This document shows, piece after piece, positions 22,506-32,611 of a DNA stretch of 64,000 nt. Below the pieces are notes generated by a model. That model was not told the origin of the DNA. It saw only the letters and a program-made list of their open reading frames with translations, and did not search any database. The DNA comes from Punctularia strigosozonata HHB-11173 SS5. Lineage: Eukaryota > Basidiomycota > Agaricomycetes > Corticiales > Punctulariaceae. Position numbers and translations under genes: made by a program. How positions within the stretch are numbered: position 1 is the first letter of the stretch; the number at the start of each line of letters is the position of its first letter. The stretch is taken from the NCBI RefSeq assembly GCF_000264995.1, contig NW_006767436.1, positions 1,824,800 through 1,888,799 on the forward strand, written 5' to 3'.

Positions 22506-23462
22506 ATGCCCCCCCTTGCAAACAAACACATCGTCGTTGTCGGTGGCTCGAGCGGCATTGGCCTCGGTGCGCGGATGATGCTGTGTTCATGCTCGCGAAC
22601 ACGGCGCTCAACCCTTTACCCATAGCCGTTGCGAAGGCATCCCTGGCAGAAGGTGCCTCCGTGACCATTTGCTCCTCTAGCGCCTCCCGACTTGAAGCTG
22701 CCGTCGGGAGACTCGGCGGCGGACCAAACGTCCGCGTCGAGGTCATCGACGTCACGAGCGAGACGTCTGTGCAATCGGCCTTCAACAAGATCGGAGCGTT
22801 CGACCACCTTGTTTACACCGTACGTAGTCTCTATCAGGCCCGATCCATACGTTGATCATATGAGCACGCACCAGGCTGTCGGAGAAATGGGGGATGGTTT
22901 TGACAGGAGAGCTCTGGAAGAGTACATCCCAGTGATGGACATCTTCTTCTGGGGCAAGTACTACCTCGCCGTCACTGTACGCGGCAACCCTGATCCTCGT
23001 TGATAGGCATGGTCCGCTGTGTCAAGCACGCGAAAGCATTCGTCAAGGAGTCCATCATCACCACCGCAGGCACCGGTGCCCATAAGCCGATGCCAGGTGG
23101 CTTCGCCATCACTTGCGCCATGGGTGGTGCCATCGTAGCGAGCTCTCGCTGCTTCGCTCTGGACTACGCCCCGATCCGCGTGAACTGCGTGACCCCCGGC
23201 TTGGTGGACACAGAGCGGTGGGACGTGAGTCTGCCCTCCGCGTCGTCCTGTATTGCACGCTGACATCGTTTGGCCCGGAAATCAGAATAACCCAGCGACG
23301 GCCATGTTCAAAGGGTCGATCTTCGAGCACGCTAAGAATACGCTTCCTGTCAAACATGTAGGCACGCCAGAGGAAGTGGCGGAGACCTACCTTTTCTTGA
23401 TGAAATGCGGCTACATGACGGGCCAGTCTGTGTCCCCGGATGGAGGGAGCTTGATTCTCTGA
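22506..23462 (+). CDS. short-chain dehydrogenase/reductase-like protein lacking YxxxK
   Basis: Exons 22506..22566, 22626..22819, 22875..22976, 23027..23224, 23286..23462; 243 residues, the usual SDR length. The Rossmann dinucleotide loop is intact (VVVGGSSGIGLAVAKA), followed by VIDVTS, FDHLVYTA in place of NNAG, and a SIITTAGTG strand with Ser/Thr. At the catalytic helix, where SDRs carry YxxxK, the sequence reads GGFAITCAMGGAIVASSRCFALDYAP and has neither residue in register. Downstream it is canonical again (IRVNCVTPGLVDTERWD; GTPEEVAETYLFLM; GQSVSPDGGSLIL). It probably binds NAD(P) but may not work as a classical dehydrogenase. A TATA box lies just upstream. Confidence 0.85.
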
Positions 23463-23747
23463 AACTGCATACGTTGTCTTGAGCTGTAGTCAATCCCACG
23501 AGACCCAAGAATAGCATCTTCATTTGCGCGCATCTCCGTGGAGTGCAAGTGCAGCTTCATCAATGTTTGGGAATCGGCTATCTCTTACCGTAACCCGGTA
23601 CCGTGCATCTTCCCTTGAGAAACGGACGCCGTCACGATTCATGACGTCAGGCGATAAAACATTGAGGTCAAGGCGATTAGCACGACATATGCGGGATTTC
23701 CATGTGGGATCGGCACATGCAGTTGGATCGGAACGCTTGGAGTGCAA

Positions 23748-24908
23748 CTACGCACAAGGGGCGAAAGCACGATGCAGGGTGCCAACCATACGAAGATACC
23801 TAGCAGGTGATCCAGCCACACCCTTCCCGACAGGCCCTGTAAACTTTGCCAAGTCGCCTTTTTCTAGACCAGCCTCGTATTCAGCGAGATATCTCTCGAC
23901 TGTCGCCATCTTGAGACCAGTGGTGGCGCATATATACCGGGATGCTTCTGGGTCTTTCAAGCCGCTAAGGAGTTCCTCGACAGGTACTCGGCGGGAAGGA
24001 TTCTTGACTCCACGGCACAGGTGGTGTGCAAGGACGCCGAGAAATGTCTGTATTCGCCCATTGGCGGTGAGCTTTTCTGGATGAACGAAGTAGCGGTAGG
24101 CCCGAGAGACGAAGGAAACCCGAGGATGGCCAACATAAGCCGTCGTCCCAGGATGGGCAAGATCTAAACCTATGCGGGGCGATGTGTAAATTTGTGCGGA
24201 GGAGCGCTCTGCGGGGGGTCTTCCTTGCAAGTACAAACGTGGGAAATGCGGGGAGGGGGAGAGCGCCGACGTGTCACCGACCCACTTGTTTTGTACGAGA
24301 TCAGGTATGGAAGGGGAACCGCTGCCGCGTAAGACCTCGTCCACTAGGAGCGACGGTCCTGATATGAGAGTGGAATCAGAGATTCTCCTGATGGAGCGCA
24401 GGAGAACGCCGCCCCGAACGACGGCTGCAGGAGCGGTTCGTGAAGATGCGAAGTAACCGGAAGTCACTGGGCCACCGAACGTAAGGTCCATGCCCTTCCT
24501 AGTTCCTCCTCGGTATCCGGTCATCGAGGTCGCAGATCGGCTAGCGTCTTCAGAGCGACGCGGAGAGCGGTGAAAGTACCACCTGCCGCTCGTTGCCTGC
24601 TCCTCGGTCGCGTGCGCAAACGGGTCCTCATGGCAGCCGTCCTTGCGAAGGTAGAGTTCGAGTTCAATGACTTCGTATTTATCCTGCGCACTGCCCGTAC
24701 TGTCCAATACGAGGTAGTAGTCGCGTAGAAGGGCCGAAGCGATCAAATCGAAACGCGAGGACAGGTCCGAAAAGGTATCGAATTTAGTGAGATCCAACAA
24801 TTGTGGCAGAGATTCTTGCTGGGCGATTGACCTCGGGAATGCGTTTCGAGGGCGCTTTTCCCGAGGTGGATCGTGGCCTGTTGCAGCCGGAGACGACGGT
24901 CTCTTCAT
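23748..24908 (-). CDS. conserved protein with MPG (3-methyladenine DNA glycosylase)-like pattern
   Basis: Single exon, 386 residues. Distinct conserved-looking blocks: YEVIELELYLRKDGCHEDPFAH, RWYFHRS, GYRGGTRKGMDLTFG, RGGVLLRSIRRI, LISGPSLLVDEVL, YTSPRIGLDL and FVSRAYRYFV. The order VLLRSI - SGPS-L - PRIGL - RYFV echoes human MPG (VLLRALEP, SGPSKL, ARVGVG, RFYVRG), so a base-excision glycosylase-like fold is my inference; I cannot confirm catalytic residues. A Pro/Arg/Lys-rich N-terminus (KRPRNAFPRS) could be a nuclear signal. The last ~90 residues are helical. Divergent from the TFIIB gene with a 327-bp shared upstream region; convergent with the SDR gene. Confidence 0.7.
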   Translation of the reverse strand: MKRPSSPAATGHDPPREKRPRNAFPRSIAQQESLPQLLDLTKFDTFSDLSSRFDLIASALLRDYYLVLDSTGSAQDKYEVIELELYLRKDGCHEDPFAHATEEQATSGRWYFHRSPRRSEDASRSATSMTGYRGGTRKGMDLTFGGPVTSGYFASSRTAPAAVVRGGVLLRSIRRISDSTLISGPSLLVDEVLRGSGSPSIPDLVQNKWVGDTSALSPSPHFPRLYLQGRPPAERSSAQIYTSPRIGLDLAHPGTTAYVGHPRVSFVSRAYRYFVHPEKLTANGRIQTFLGVLAHHLCRGVKNPSRRVPVEELLSGLKDPEASRYICATTGLKMATVERYLAEYEAGLEKGDLAKFTGPVGKGVAGSPARYLRMVGTLHRAFAPCA

Positions 24909-25235
24909 GAGATTCCTGTTCCAGGAAGTTGTGGACGCCTCTCGCAGAACGCTCCGGCTTGGTCAGCGCCACCGTGAAGAGTCAGCACGAGGCGCCGAAG
25001 GGGCCAACAGGCGCCTTGCTTCCACCCACAACCAGCACCTTGGTCATCGCCCCCGCAAATCCACAGGAATTCGACCACAGATCCTGAAGGACGCGCAATC
25101 GGTAGGCTTGTCCGGTATATCCACTGACCCATGCCAGATGCTATGTAATTTCCTCCTTTCAGGCAGTTTTGCCACCTCGAGCAGCTTGCTGCACAGAAGG
25201 GCACTCCCCGCCCCCGCTGACACCCGGCGCCAGCC
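24909..25235. promoter_or_regulatory. shared divergent promoter region (MPG-like / TFIIB)
   Basis: 327-bp gap between two divergent ATGs. No TATA box or known factor site recognised. Confidence 0.4.
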
Positions 25236-26350
25236 ATGGCTTACTCGCAACCCTTCCCGCTTGCACAAACTCAGCTTCAGGAGAAGGTTTCGGCGCCCGC
25301 TTTCGGCCCGGACCTCGCTGTTCGTCTTATCTGTCCCGAGTGCAGAGATCCGAACCCGAACATCGTCGAAGAGTTTAGCAGCGGCGACCTGGTTTGCGGA
25401 ACCTGTGGGCTGGTGCTGGGTGATCGTGTGGTTGACACGCGGAGCGAATGGCGTGTATGTCATTCCATATTTCTGAGAGTGATGTCGTTGACCGCGTGAG
25501 CGTTCTCCAGACATTCGCCAACGACGAGGGTGACGACCCATCGCGTGTCGGAGCAGCTTCAGATCCTCTGATGGACGGCATCGAGCAACTTGATACCGTC
25601 ATTTCCTTCCGCGACGGCGGTTCCGGGGTTGCCAGAGAGTTGCAGCGCGCTGCATCCCGGTCCCAGTCCTCCCGCTCTGAACGAAACATACTGTCCGCGT
25701 TTCGTGAGATTTCGACACTATGCGATGCATTTACCCTGCCGAAGACCATAAGCGACATCGCGAAGCAGCTTTACAAACGTTCGGACGAAGAAAAGCTTTT
25801 ACGCGGCAAACCCTTTGAAGCCGTCGTGGCAGCATGTATCTTCATCGCATGTCGACAGGCACGCGTGCCTCGAACCTTCCGCGAAATTTGCAACCTCACG
25901 AAGGTGCCAAAAAAGGCGCTCGGGCAGTGTTACAAGACGCTGGAGCAGGCTTTCAATCTGAATTCCGGTGCGACGGCGCAGAACTCGTTGGCTCCAGGAA
26001 AGATTCCTGGACCCGAAGACCTGCTCATACGGTTTTGCAACCACCTCGATCTTCCTCCCAACGTCCAGCACGTTTGCCGCGAAGTCATCGTCGAAGCGAG
26101 CAAGCACGGCATTGCCGCCGGCAGGAGCCCTGTGTCTATTGCGGGCGGCGCGATCTACTTCACATCGCATCTGTTAGGCAAGGGGAAGACAGCGAAGGAC
26201 ATCAGCACCGTTGCTGGCGTGAGCGAAGGAACTATCAGGCTCGTGTACAAGCTATATTATGCGAGCCGAGATCGATTAGTGAAGAAGGAGTGGATTGAGG
26301 AAGGCAAGGCAAGGATGGACCGTCTTCCTGTCGAGAATACACTCAAGTAG
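25236..26350 (+). CDS. SUA7: transcription initiation factor TFIIB
   Basis: Exons 25236..25454 and 25511..26350; 352 residues (yeast 345, human 316). N-terminal zinc ribbon with CPEC at about residue 32 and CGTC about 23 residues later; the B-finger/linker follows (DTRSEWRTFANDEGDDPSRVG), then two cyclin repeats: SAFREISTLCDAFTLPKTISDIAKQLYKR... with VAACIFIACRQARVPRTFREIC, and the second with FCNHLDLPPNVQHVCREVIVEAS...SIAGGAIYFTSH and KTAKDISTVAGVSEGTIRLVYKLYY. It bridges TBP-bound promoters and RNA polymerase II. The intron falls between the zinc ribbon and the cyclin core, after the invariant EWR. Confidence 0.96.
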
Positions 26351-26451
26351 AACCGACTTGTGTATAGCCCGATACGGGCAGTCGCATGTGTAGCATGTAA
26401 CCATATATGAATCATGTCATACCGAAGAAGCCCGCGTAGGTCACCAGGAGA

Positions 26452-27530
26452 TCACCGTTTGCCCTTCCGTGGTCCTTTCGCTTGTTGTCTTCCAAGTGCC
26501 GCGCCGCCTTGTCCTTTGCTAGCGAATCGGACGGCTTTGCGGACGTTAAGTACGTCAGATCCTCCGCTGTCGGTTTCGTCTTTTCGAGTTTTCTTCCTGG
26601 CGTCGCTGTCCAGTTTTGATAGCAACGCCAATGATGCCTTTTTCTCCTCTGCAGCGGAGGACTCGGTGGGAGTAAACTACGGAACAACAAGTCAGCATGA
26701 TACACGTGGATGTGAACGCAAGCGTACCTTCCGCTTGACCCCCTTCAGCTTCTTCTCTCCCTCAAGCGTCTTATCGAAGCGGCCCAAGCTTGCGGTGCTT
26801 ATCCTCGTGGTCGCTAGAGTGCGGTCTATATCCACTTTCCTCTTCTCTTTTTCACCCACACCCTGTGCCCTTGCCATATTCTGCAGTTTTTGTTTTTCGT
26901 TCTTGGCCACCCTCGCCTTTCTTGCGTCTCTAGCGACCTTGGCAGGATTATGTTCCACGTCCGCGTTGGCGGGAACCTCGGTCGCCCACTGAGTCTCCTT
27001 CTCCTTGTTTTTCCCATCACGACCCCAGCGATTGACCCATTCTTGCTTCTCCTCGTCCCAAACAACCTTATCCTTGCGTTTCTTCTGGATACCCTTCGCT
27101 TTAGCGAACTGTTCCCACTTGGTCGGTGGCTTCGGTTTGGGTAACGGCTTAGCGCGAGGAAGCTGTGTTGTCGCGGGTGGTAGTTGCGCAACAGGGCCGT
27201 CCGGCGAACTCGATGTGGGTAACGAGAACAACGCGCCGAGTAAGGCTTGCACGCCATCGCGTGCTACGGACTGTAGGTAGTCCTCGACGCTGGAGCTGGT
27301 GGGATGGTGAACTTCAGCGCAAGTGTGATACAGGAGGTACTGACTTGTAATCTTCGGCGTCGACGGGGTTCAAGTCGGTCACTGTGAGGAGGCCTGCGTC
27401 TACGTCGAGAGGAACCTCCTTCTCCACAGCCGTGGACCTCCTGCGATGTTCATGAGCCTCTGCATCGCCGACGATGGACACAACCTCACTCTTTTGATTT
27501 TTGCGAGGCAAGGATATCGGACACGTCCAT
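26452..27530 (-). CDS. RRS1: RRS1 ribosome biogenesis regulator
   Basis: Model: complement(26452..26676, 26728..27295, 27345..27440, 27490..27530), 309 residues. Begins MDVSDILASQKSKE, then VEKEVPLDVDAGLLTVTDLNPVD, the signature of Rrs1, followed by VEDYLQSVARDGVQALLGALFSLPT, LPRAKPLPKPKPPTKWEQFAKAKGI and KDKVVWDEEKQEWVNRWG. The C-terminal third is Lys-rich and includes RFASKGQGGAALGRQQAKGPRKGK. Rrs1 acts with Rpf2 in 5S RNP incorporation and 60S assembly in the nucleolus. Exon 1 is 41 nt. Convergent with TFIIB (about 100 bp) and divergent from the phosphatase-inhibitor gene (173 bp). Confidence 0.95.
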
Positions 27531-27703
27531 GTTTAGGACGGACGTCGACGGGATTAAGGATGCGCAGAGTATTCGAGTTCAGAAAACTGGCCGCCGTCCA
27601 ATCAAGCGGCTTAGCGGAAGCTTCTTCCCACGACTATAGCTGCCCTGAATAGACCGATCTCGTTCAGAGGCCACTGCCGCTCACTCCACTAAGCTGCGAG
27701 ACC

Positions 27704-28697
27704 ATGCCCGACCCCGTCCAAGTTATCGAGGATTCCCCACACCATCCTCCGCTCCCTAGGTCGGCTTCGAATCCGAAGCCGAAGGGTATCTTGAAGAACC
27801 CACTGCCTTCCCCCGCGATTGCGCAGACCGGAGGACAGTTCGTACCACCTACCTCCGATCCCTCGTGATCGCTGCACTAATGGTCGATCTAACAGCAGCC
27901 TACAATGGGACGAGGAGAACCTAGCCCTAACAGAGATCCAGAAGGATAGTTTGATGAAGATTACAGAGCCCAAGACACCTTTCGTACGATATAACGCCGA
28001 AACCGACACCGTAGAGGGAGGTAAGTGTCCTGGATTGATCTCGTTGTGCCCCCTGGCATCCAATGCTTTGTTTGATCAGATATTCCCGACCTGGATCTTT
28101 ATGGGCGATACAAATACCCGAATTCGCCTGGCGCCAGTACACAATCGCCCACGTCAGAGGAGCCCGAGACGTCCTCGCGGCGAACGTCTTTATCCAGCAA
28201 TGGACAACGACCCTCGTTGTCCAACAGATCAGGGAGCGCAAGCTCCAGTAGGAGCACCAGTTTCAATCTCCCAGACGAAGCTCGGCGAGGAATCAGAGCG
28301 GACCGAAGAGAGCGTGGTGAGGAGGTTGAAGAGGACGAGATGATGGACGAGGAAGGTATGCTCATCATGTTTACGTTCCCATTCCTTACGTGCTGCTCAC
28401 CACGCCTTGCTATAGCTGCTGCCAAGCACGCCGAGTTTGTGAGAGCCAGGGGCAGGCACTATTCCAACGAGGCCGAGGCCATGAAGGTGAGTAGTATCGA
28501 TATGCCGTGTAATCATCCTCCGTGACATATCGCCGCCGCAGAGGGCGCAACAACTCATGGAAGAGGAGGACTTGGACGAGGACTCCTCTGTCGCTGATGC
28601 CCAGAGCGATGTTGTTTCTATGGAGGAAGATGCGGATAACCGTGAAACCCATGTGATTGGTCACCTTGCTTTGAGCATAAACAGGATATTAACGTGA
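27704..28697 (+). CDS. protein phosphatase inhibitor 2 (IPP-2/Glc8 type)
   Basis: Exons 27704..27837, 27896..28020, 28080..28355, 28416..28486, 28542..28697; 253 residues. Family motifs in order: [14 protein letters not shown] (the KGILK docking motif for protein phosphatase 1), [32 protein letters not shown], where the Thr in PKTP is the usual GSK3 target, and [32 protein letters not shown], matching the HYNE-type helix that covers the active site. A Ser-rich linker separates them. It regulates PP1. The first intron uses the donor GTTCGT, which recurs in several genes of the window. Stop lies at 28695..28697, overlapping the end of an antisense open frame. Confidence 0.92.
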
Positions 28698-29126
28698 GCC
28701 AGCAGCGTCGATGAGTTCGTTTCCCGGGTTCCGGGGGAAGCGCCATGGTATAATTAACCGCTTGATGAGACCGTCCGCTTGCATCAGCTTTGCTCCCACC
28801 TCAGCTGTGCTCTCACCAAGCCGCATGTATTCATATAGGCCTCGATCGCTTGCGTCGTTTAGTATGTACTCGAACCCACTGCTGGATGCACACAGGCAAG
28901 ACGGAGTGTCGACTTCAAGCGAGATTAGATGCACCGGCGCTTTCTGCCGGATAAGCCGTATACGCGTTTCAACTAGGTAACCGTAAACTCGCAAATTATC
29001 ACCTTGTCTATTCGTTAGTTCGCTCACCGGTGCTCTGTGCCGCCGGATCAGCATCGAGTCGGGATTAACCAACTTCGACTTGGACCAACTAGCTCTCCTT
29101 GCTACGCTTTCGTTTACTGCGAGCAT
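28689..29126 (-). CDS. small hypothetical gene, possibly Ten1-like OB fold
   Basis: An uninterrupted 145-codon frame on the minus strand that fills the gap between two same-strand genes almost exactly, overlapping the phosphatase-inhibitor stop by 9 bp and ending 12 bp before the MTD1 ATG. Likely start is the in-frame Met at about residue 25 (MLIRRHRAP). The segment PVSELTNRQGDNLRVYGYLVETR followed by VHLISLEVDT is arranged like the first strands of Ten1, the small OB-fold subunit of the telomere CST complex (pattern G-x-LR-x-G-L, then a hydrophobic strand and VD). The second half is less convincing and introns may be hidden. Resemblance is from memory only. Confidence 0.3.
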   Translation of the reverse strand: MLAVNESVARRASWSKSKLVNPDSMLIRRHRAPVSELTNRQGDNLRVYGYLVETRIRLIRQKAPVHLISLEVDTPSCLCASSSGFEYILNDASDRGLYEYMRLGESTAEVGAKLMQADGLIKRLIIPWRFPRNPGNELIDAAGSR

Positions 29127-29137
29127 CGACCCGAATA

Positions 29138-30619
29138 ATGGCGGATAGCTCGGGCAAGGGTATTCTGCTGAAAAGCGACCAGATCGCCAACGTTCACCGC
29201 GACGAGATTCAGACTATCCTCAAAACACGCTCCAGTTCGCCGAAGCTTGTCGGGATTCTTTCGACGTCTGCAGCACCCAGCCGATTCTACGCCGAGTTCA
29301 CCCAGAAGCAATGCAATGCGCTTGGAATCATCTTTGAGTTACGGAAAACGGGAGCAGCGCTGGGTCTCGAAGAAGGTGCTGGAGAGGGAGATGGCGTCGA
29401 GGAAGCGATCATCGAAGCGAACGATGATCCCACCGTCGATGGTATCATGGTAGGCATCTCTTACCGTGATGTACGAATCACTTATCGCTCGACGAAGGTA
29501 TATTATCCTGTATTCGGCGTTCAGCAGGTCCGTCTTCCTACCTTAATCCCATATATCGTGGACCGACACCTCTGTATAGGACCACTACCTTCAGCAAGTT
29601 GAGCGCAACCCCAGCTTGCCTCTCATGCTCTCGGGCTTACATGAGAGACTCGGTAGATTGTATCGCCTCTGAAAGACGTAGAGGGTTTGAATTTCAAGTT
29701 CCATTACAACCTTTATCACAAGTAATCCCTCGTTGTTGTGAAGCCCATGGTTGATTACTGACCGTGCACTAGCATCCGCTTCATACGACCGAGCTCCCTA
29801 ACTTCGGCTCTTCCTCCCGCGGATGCTCCTCATAATGCAAAGGATGACAATCCACCCCCTGGGACGGTCAAATCCATTCTCCCTTGCACGCCACTGGCCG
29901 TTGTGAAATGTCTTGAAAGCACGGGGGTATATAACAAAATACTGCCTTACGGTGACAGGGCGTATGGCAAGACTGTGACTGTTATCAACCGGTATGTGTC
30001 GGAGTTCACATTCACCTACATAAACATAATATGAGTAACATAGATCTGAAGTGGTCGGTCGTCCCCTTGCGGCTTTACTAGCAAACGATGGCGCTCGTGT
30101 ATTCTCTGTCGATATAGATTCTATACAGGTCGGTACATCTGTCGTCCTCGGAACAGTCATCGTGTAATCTTCGTGCAGGAGTACACCAAGCGACCGAAGT
30201 CAAGCGGTCCTGAACCGAGCCGGTATCATCCGCGGCACGTCGTGCACCCCTGTCCAATGAAACTCGAACAATGTCTAGCGCTATCGGACGTCGTGGTTTC
30301 CGCAGTACCTAACCCTGATTACAAAGTACAGACAGAATGGCTCAAGGATGGCTGCATCTGCGTTAACGTAGCAGCAGACAAGAATTTTGAAAAAGATGTC
30401 CGAGACAAGGTACGGCTGATCGCGGGAATGCGACTGTAGATGTAACTGACTCAAGCAAGGCTTCCATATACCTGCCAACGATCGGCAAAGTGACGATCAT
30501 GATGCTTTTGCGAAACTTGTACGCGACTAACCGACCCTTTACCTCCATAGCTAACTGCGCATAGGTTACGACTGCAACAATATCAGGAATCTATGCAAAC
30601 ACTTCAGACGACGTCATGA
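29138..30619 (+). CDS. MTD1: NAD-dependent methylenetetrahydrofolate dehydrogenase
   Basis: Nine exons: 29138..29449, 29498..29527, 29580..29597, 29657..29721, 29773..29991, 30044..30128, 30179..30409, 30460..30518, 30565..30619; 357 residues. Exons 2 and 3 are only 30 and 18 nt and encode VYYPVFGVQQ and DHYLQQ. Folate-binding half: PKLVGILST, QKQCNALGIIFELRK, DPTVDGIMVYYPVFG, VSPLKDVEGLNFK; nucleotide-binding half: CTPLAVVKCLE, GKTVTVINRSEVVGRPLAALLANDGARVFSVD, LSDVVVSAVPNPDYKV, VNVAADKNFE, PTIGKVTIMMLLRNL. This is the monofunctional cytosolic enzyme that oxidises 5,10-methylene-THF to methenyl-THF in one-carbon metabolism and purine synthesis. Convergent with the kinase gene. Confidence 0.93.
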
Positions 30620-30738
30620 TGTTAAAATATAGCAAGCGGTGAGGCGTGTAGATCTGGAAAGCAATATCATTTCCGCTATGGACGCAAAGTCCGTATATGC
30701 TACATTAAGCTGCGTGCAACGAAAGCAAGTAGATAACA

Positions 30739-32388
30739 TCACGAAGCAAGATAAAGTCCGTCGTTTGCGGTTCCAGGACCAGCCGGAATGGACTGAAACT
30801 GCCCCCGCACCTTCAAGTCCTCCTCATCTGCCGCATCACCGATCACAAAGACAGGTACCTCTACGATGGGTTTGATGGGAAGAGTCTCCGGCGTGGCGAG
30901 CACTTCGCTCTCGTCGGTTGTGACGGATGAATCAGCGACATCTCCATGGATGTCCACAGACCGCGCTTGTAAATCATGCGAATGGTCTTCCCCTGCGCGC
31001 AAGAACCCTTCGTGATATCCACGATCCGAGCTGCCGCCTGCGACAACCCAAGAGCTCGATGCACCGGACGAATAAGAAAGCTTGCGCCGCCTGGCAGCCT
31101 GGCGGCAGGCTGCTACGGAACAGTCGGTGCTTGAACAGAGTACGTTGGTCGATGGTGTCTTCCTTCGCATCACCTGCTTGACAGCGTCGGGTTGCCCAGC
31201 GCATTCATCTGAGGAACTCGACGATTGCCAGCAAGCCGCGTGAAGACGTTCGTCGATGATCTTCCATAGACGGGCTTCGGCCGAGCATGGTGGCGCGAAG
31301 TTTGAACTGTCGCTGTCGCACGGTGGGTTACTGCGAGTAGCCAGCACCCTCCTCACTACTGAATTGCGGAAACCGTCCACAATGGGCGACGACGAGAGCT
31401 TGGCCTCCTGATGCTCTTGTTCAGAATTGGTAGCTACCGGAGCATCTGTGTCGAAGAAGGTATGAACGCGCTTGATTTCTTCCTTGAGCTCTTCAAGCGT
31501 GATGCGTCGATGCGGAGTTGGGTCAAGCATGCGACAGATGATTTTCTCGGCCTCCTCGGAGATGGGCAAGTGCATACGGAGCCACTTCGGGTTCTGGACG
31601 AAGGCCTCAAAACAACCGTCCGACATGGAAGCTCGCGCCCAGGGTGCGCGTCCGGATATGATGTTGATGAGGACGATCCCAAGGGACCAGATATCACTGT
31701 GTTTGGTGGAATACGCTCGGATGTCGACGACATCATGATGTAGACATTCTATGGTGAGGCGATTAGACTTCGACAAGTTTGGTACAATATGTCGAACGTT
31801 ACCTGGACTCTGATAATAGGATGTTCCGCACCCGAATTGGCGTGATATAGGACGCCGCGTCGCCAACCCGAAGTCGGCGACGACGATGTGGCTCAAGTCG
31901 GAGGAGCATAGGATATTATCCGCTTTTATGTCTCGATGGAATACGGAGTTGTTGTGGCAAAACTCGACCGCTTCCAAGATCTGGAGGAAGGCCGATTTTA
32001 AGAGAGCATCGTTCCCGAAGAAGACGCTTTCGGATCCCATGAAGATGTGGTTATATAGGTCTCCTCCTTCCCAGAAATCGCATACGATGTAGACCAAATC
32101 TTCATCCTCGAGCACCTCGTGGATCGTTAGGATATTAGGATGCGAGTGGACTCGGCGTTGCACGTCGATCTCGCGGATATTGAAGGTCTTTTTGCAGTCG
32201 TGAGCTTCGTTGCGGAGCATGCATTTGACGGCGAATGTTCTTCGAGTCGCAAACGCATCGGCCGAGTCCAGCTCGAGGGCGCGGTAGACGACGCCGTACG
32301 AACCCGAGCCAAGCTTTTCCAGAAGCTGGATCCGGTTGTCGAGGACGCGGAGAGAGAGGTCGGGGATGAACTCGTGTGCGCGGGGCAT
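30739..32388 (-). CDS. Ran1/Pat1-like serine/threonine protein kinase
   Basis: Model: complement(30739..31748, 31803..32388), 531 residues. The catalytic domain spans residues ~20-310: glycine loop GSGSYG at 27-32, Lys55 in FAVKCM, HRDIKADN at 151-158, DFG at 172-174, and after splicing an SPECLHH activation-end motif followed by STKHSDIWSLGIVLINIISGRAPW. The 54-nt intron (31749..31802) contains no stop in frame, so an unspliced product would insert 18 residues between SP and ECL, breaking the conserved SPE. The Ser-rich C-terminal ~220 residues are probably disordered and regulatory. The pattern fits the fungal Ran1/Ksp1/Vhs1 group, which controls meiosis and nutrient responses. Confidence 0.9.
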   Translation of the reverse strand: MPRAHEFIPDLSLRVLDNRIQLLEKLGSGSYGVVYRALELDSADAFATRRTFAVKCMLRNEAHDCKKTFNIREIDVQRRVHSHPNILTIHEVLEDEDLVYIVCDFWEGGDLYNHIFMGSESVFFGNDALLKSAFLQILEAVEFCHNNSVFHRDIKADNILCSSDLSHIVVADFGLATRRPISRQFGCGTSYYQSPGNVRHIVPNLSKSNRLTIECLHHDVVDIRAYSTKHSDIWSLGIVLINIISGRAPWARASMSDGCFEAFVQNPKWLRMHLPISEEAEKIICRMLDPTPHRRITLEELKEEIKRVHTFFDTDAPVATNSEQEHQEAKLSSSPIVDGFRNSVVRRVLATRSNPPCDSDSSNFAPPCSAEARLWKIIDERLHAACWQSSSSSDECAGQPDAVKQVMRRKTPSTNVLCSSTDCSVAACRQAARRRKLSYSSGASSSWVVAGGSSDRGYHEGFLRAGEDHSHDLQARSVDIHGDVADSSVTTDESEVLATPETLPIKPIVEVPVFVIGDAADEEDLKVRGQFQSIPAGPGTANDGLYLAS

Positions 32389-32489
32389 GGCGAAGAGTAG
32401 GCGACGACGAAATATGGCTTGGGTAGTGAGTGGTGTTCGGGTTGTGGATTGTAGATGATGTTGATTTCCTCAGGGAAAGGAAACCCACA

Positions 32490-32497
32490 TATTTATA
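32490..32497 (-). promoter_or_regulatory. TATA-like box of the kinase gene
   Basis: TATAAATA on the minus strand, about 100 bp upstream of the kinase ATG at 32388. Confidence 0.5.
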
Positions 32498-32611
32498 CTG
32501 TCACCGTCGCACCGTTGATCACATCCGCTAGTGAGGATGTAAGGTAGCAGTGATCCCGACGCGATCGATGCGCCAATTCCGAGGACAGGCGTCCGAGCTG
32601 GCTCGGGCATG

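Noticed and set aside
22500-23470. Secondary-metabolite cluster around the SDR, GST and GMC genes
   Set aside because: The three lie far apart among housekeeping genes, with no synthase, P450 or transporter grouping.
27765-27785. Dyad around GGCTTCGAATCCGAAGCC, considered as tRNA T-arm or operator
   Set aside because: Lies inside the first exon of the phosphatase-inhibitor gene and encodes its conserved N-terminus.
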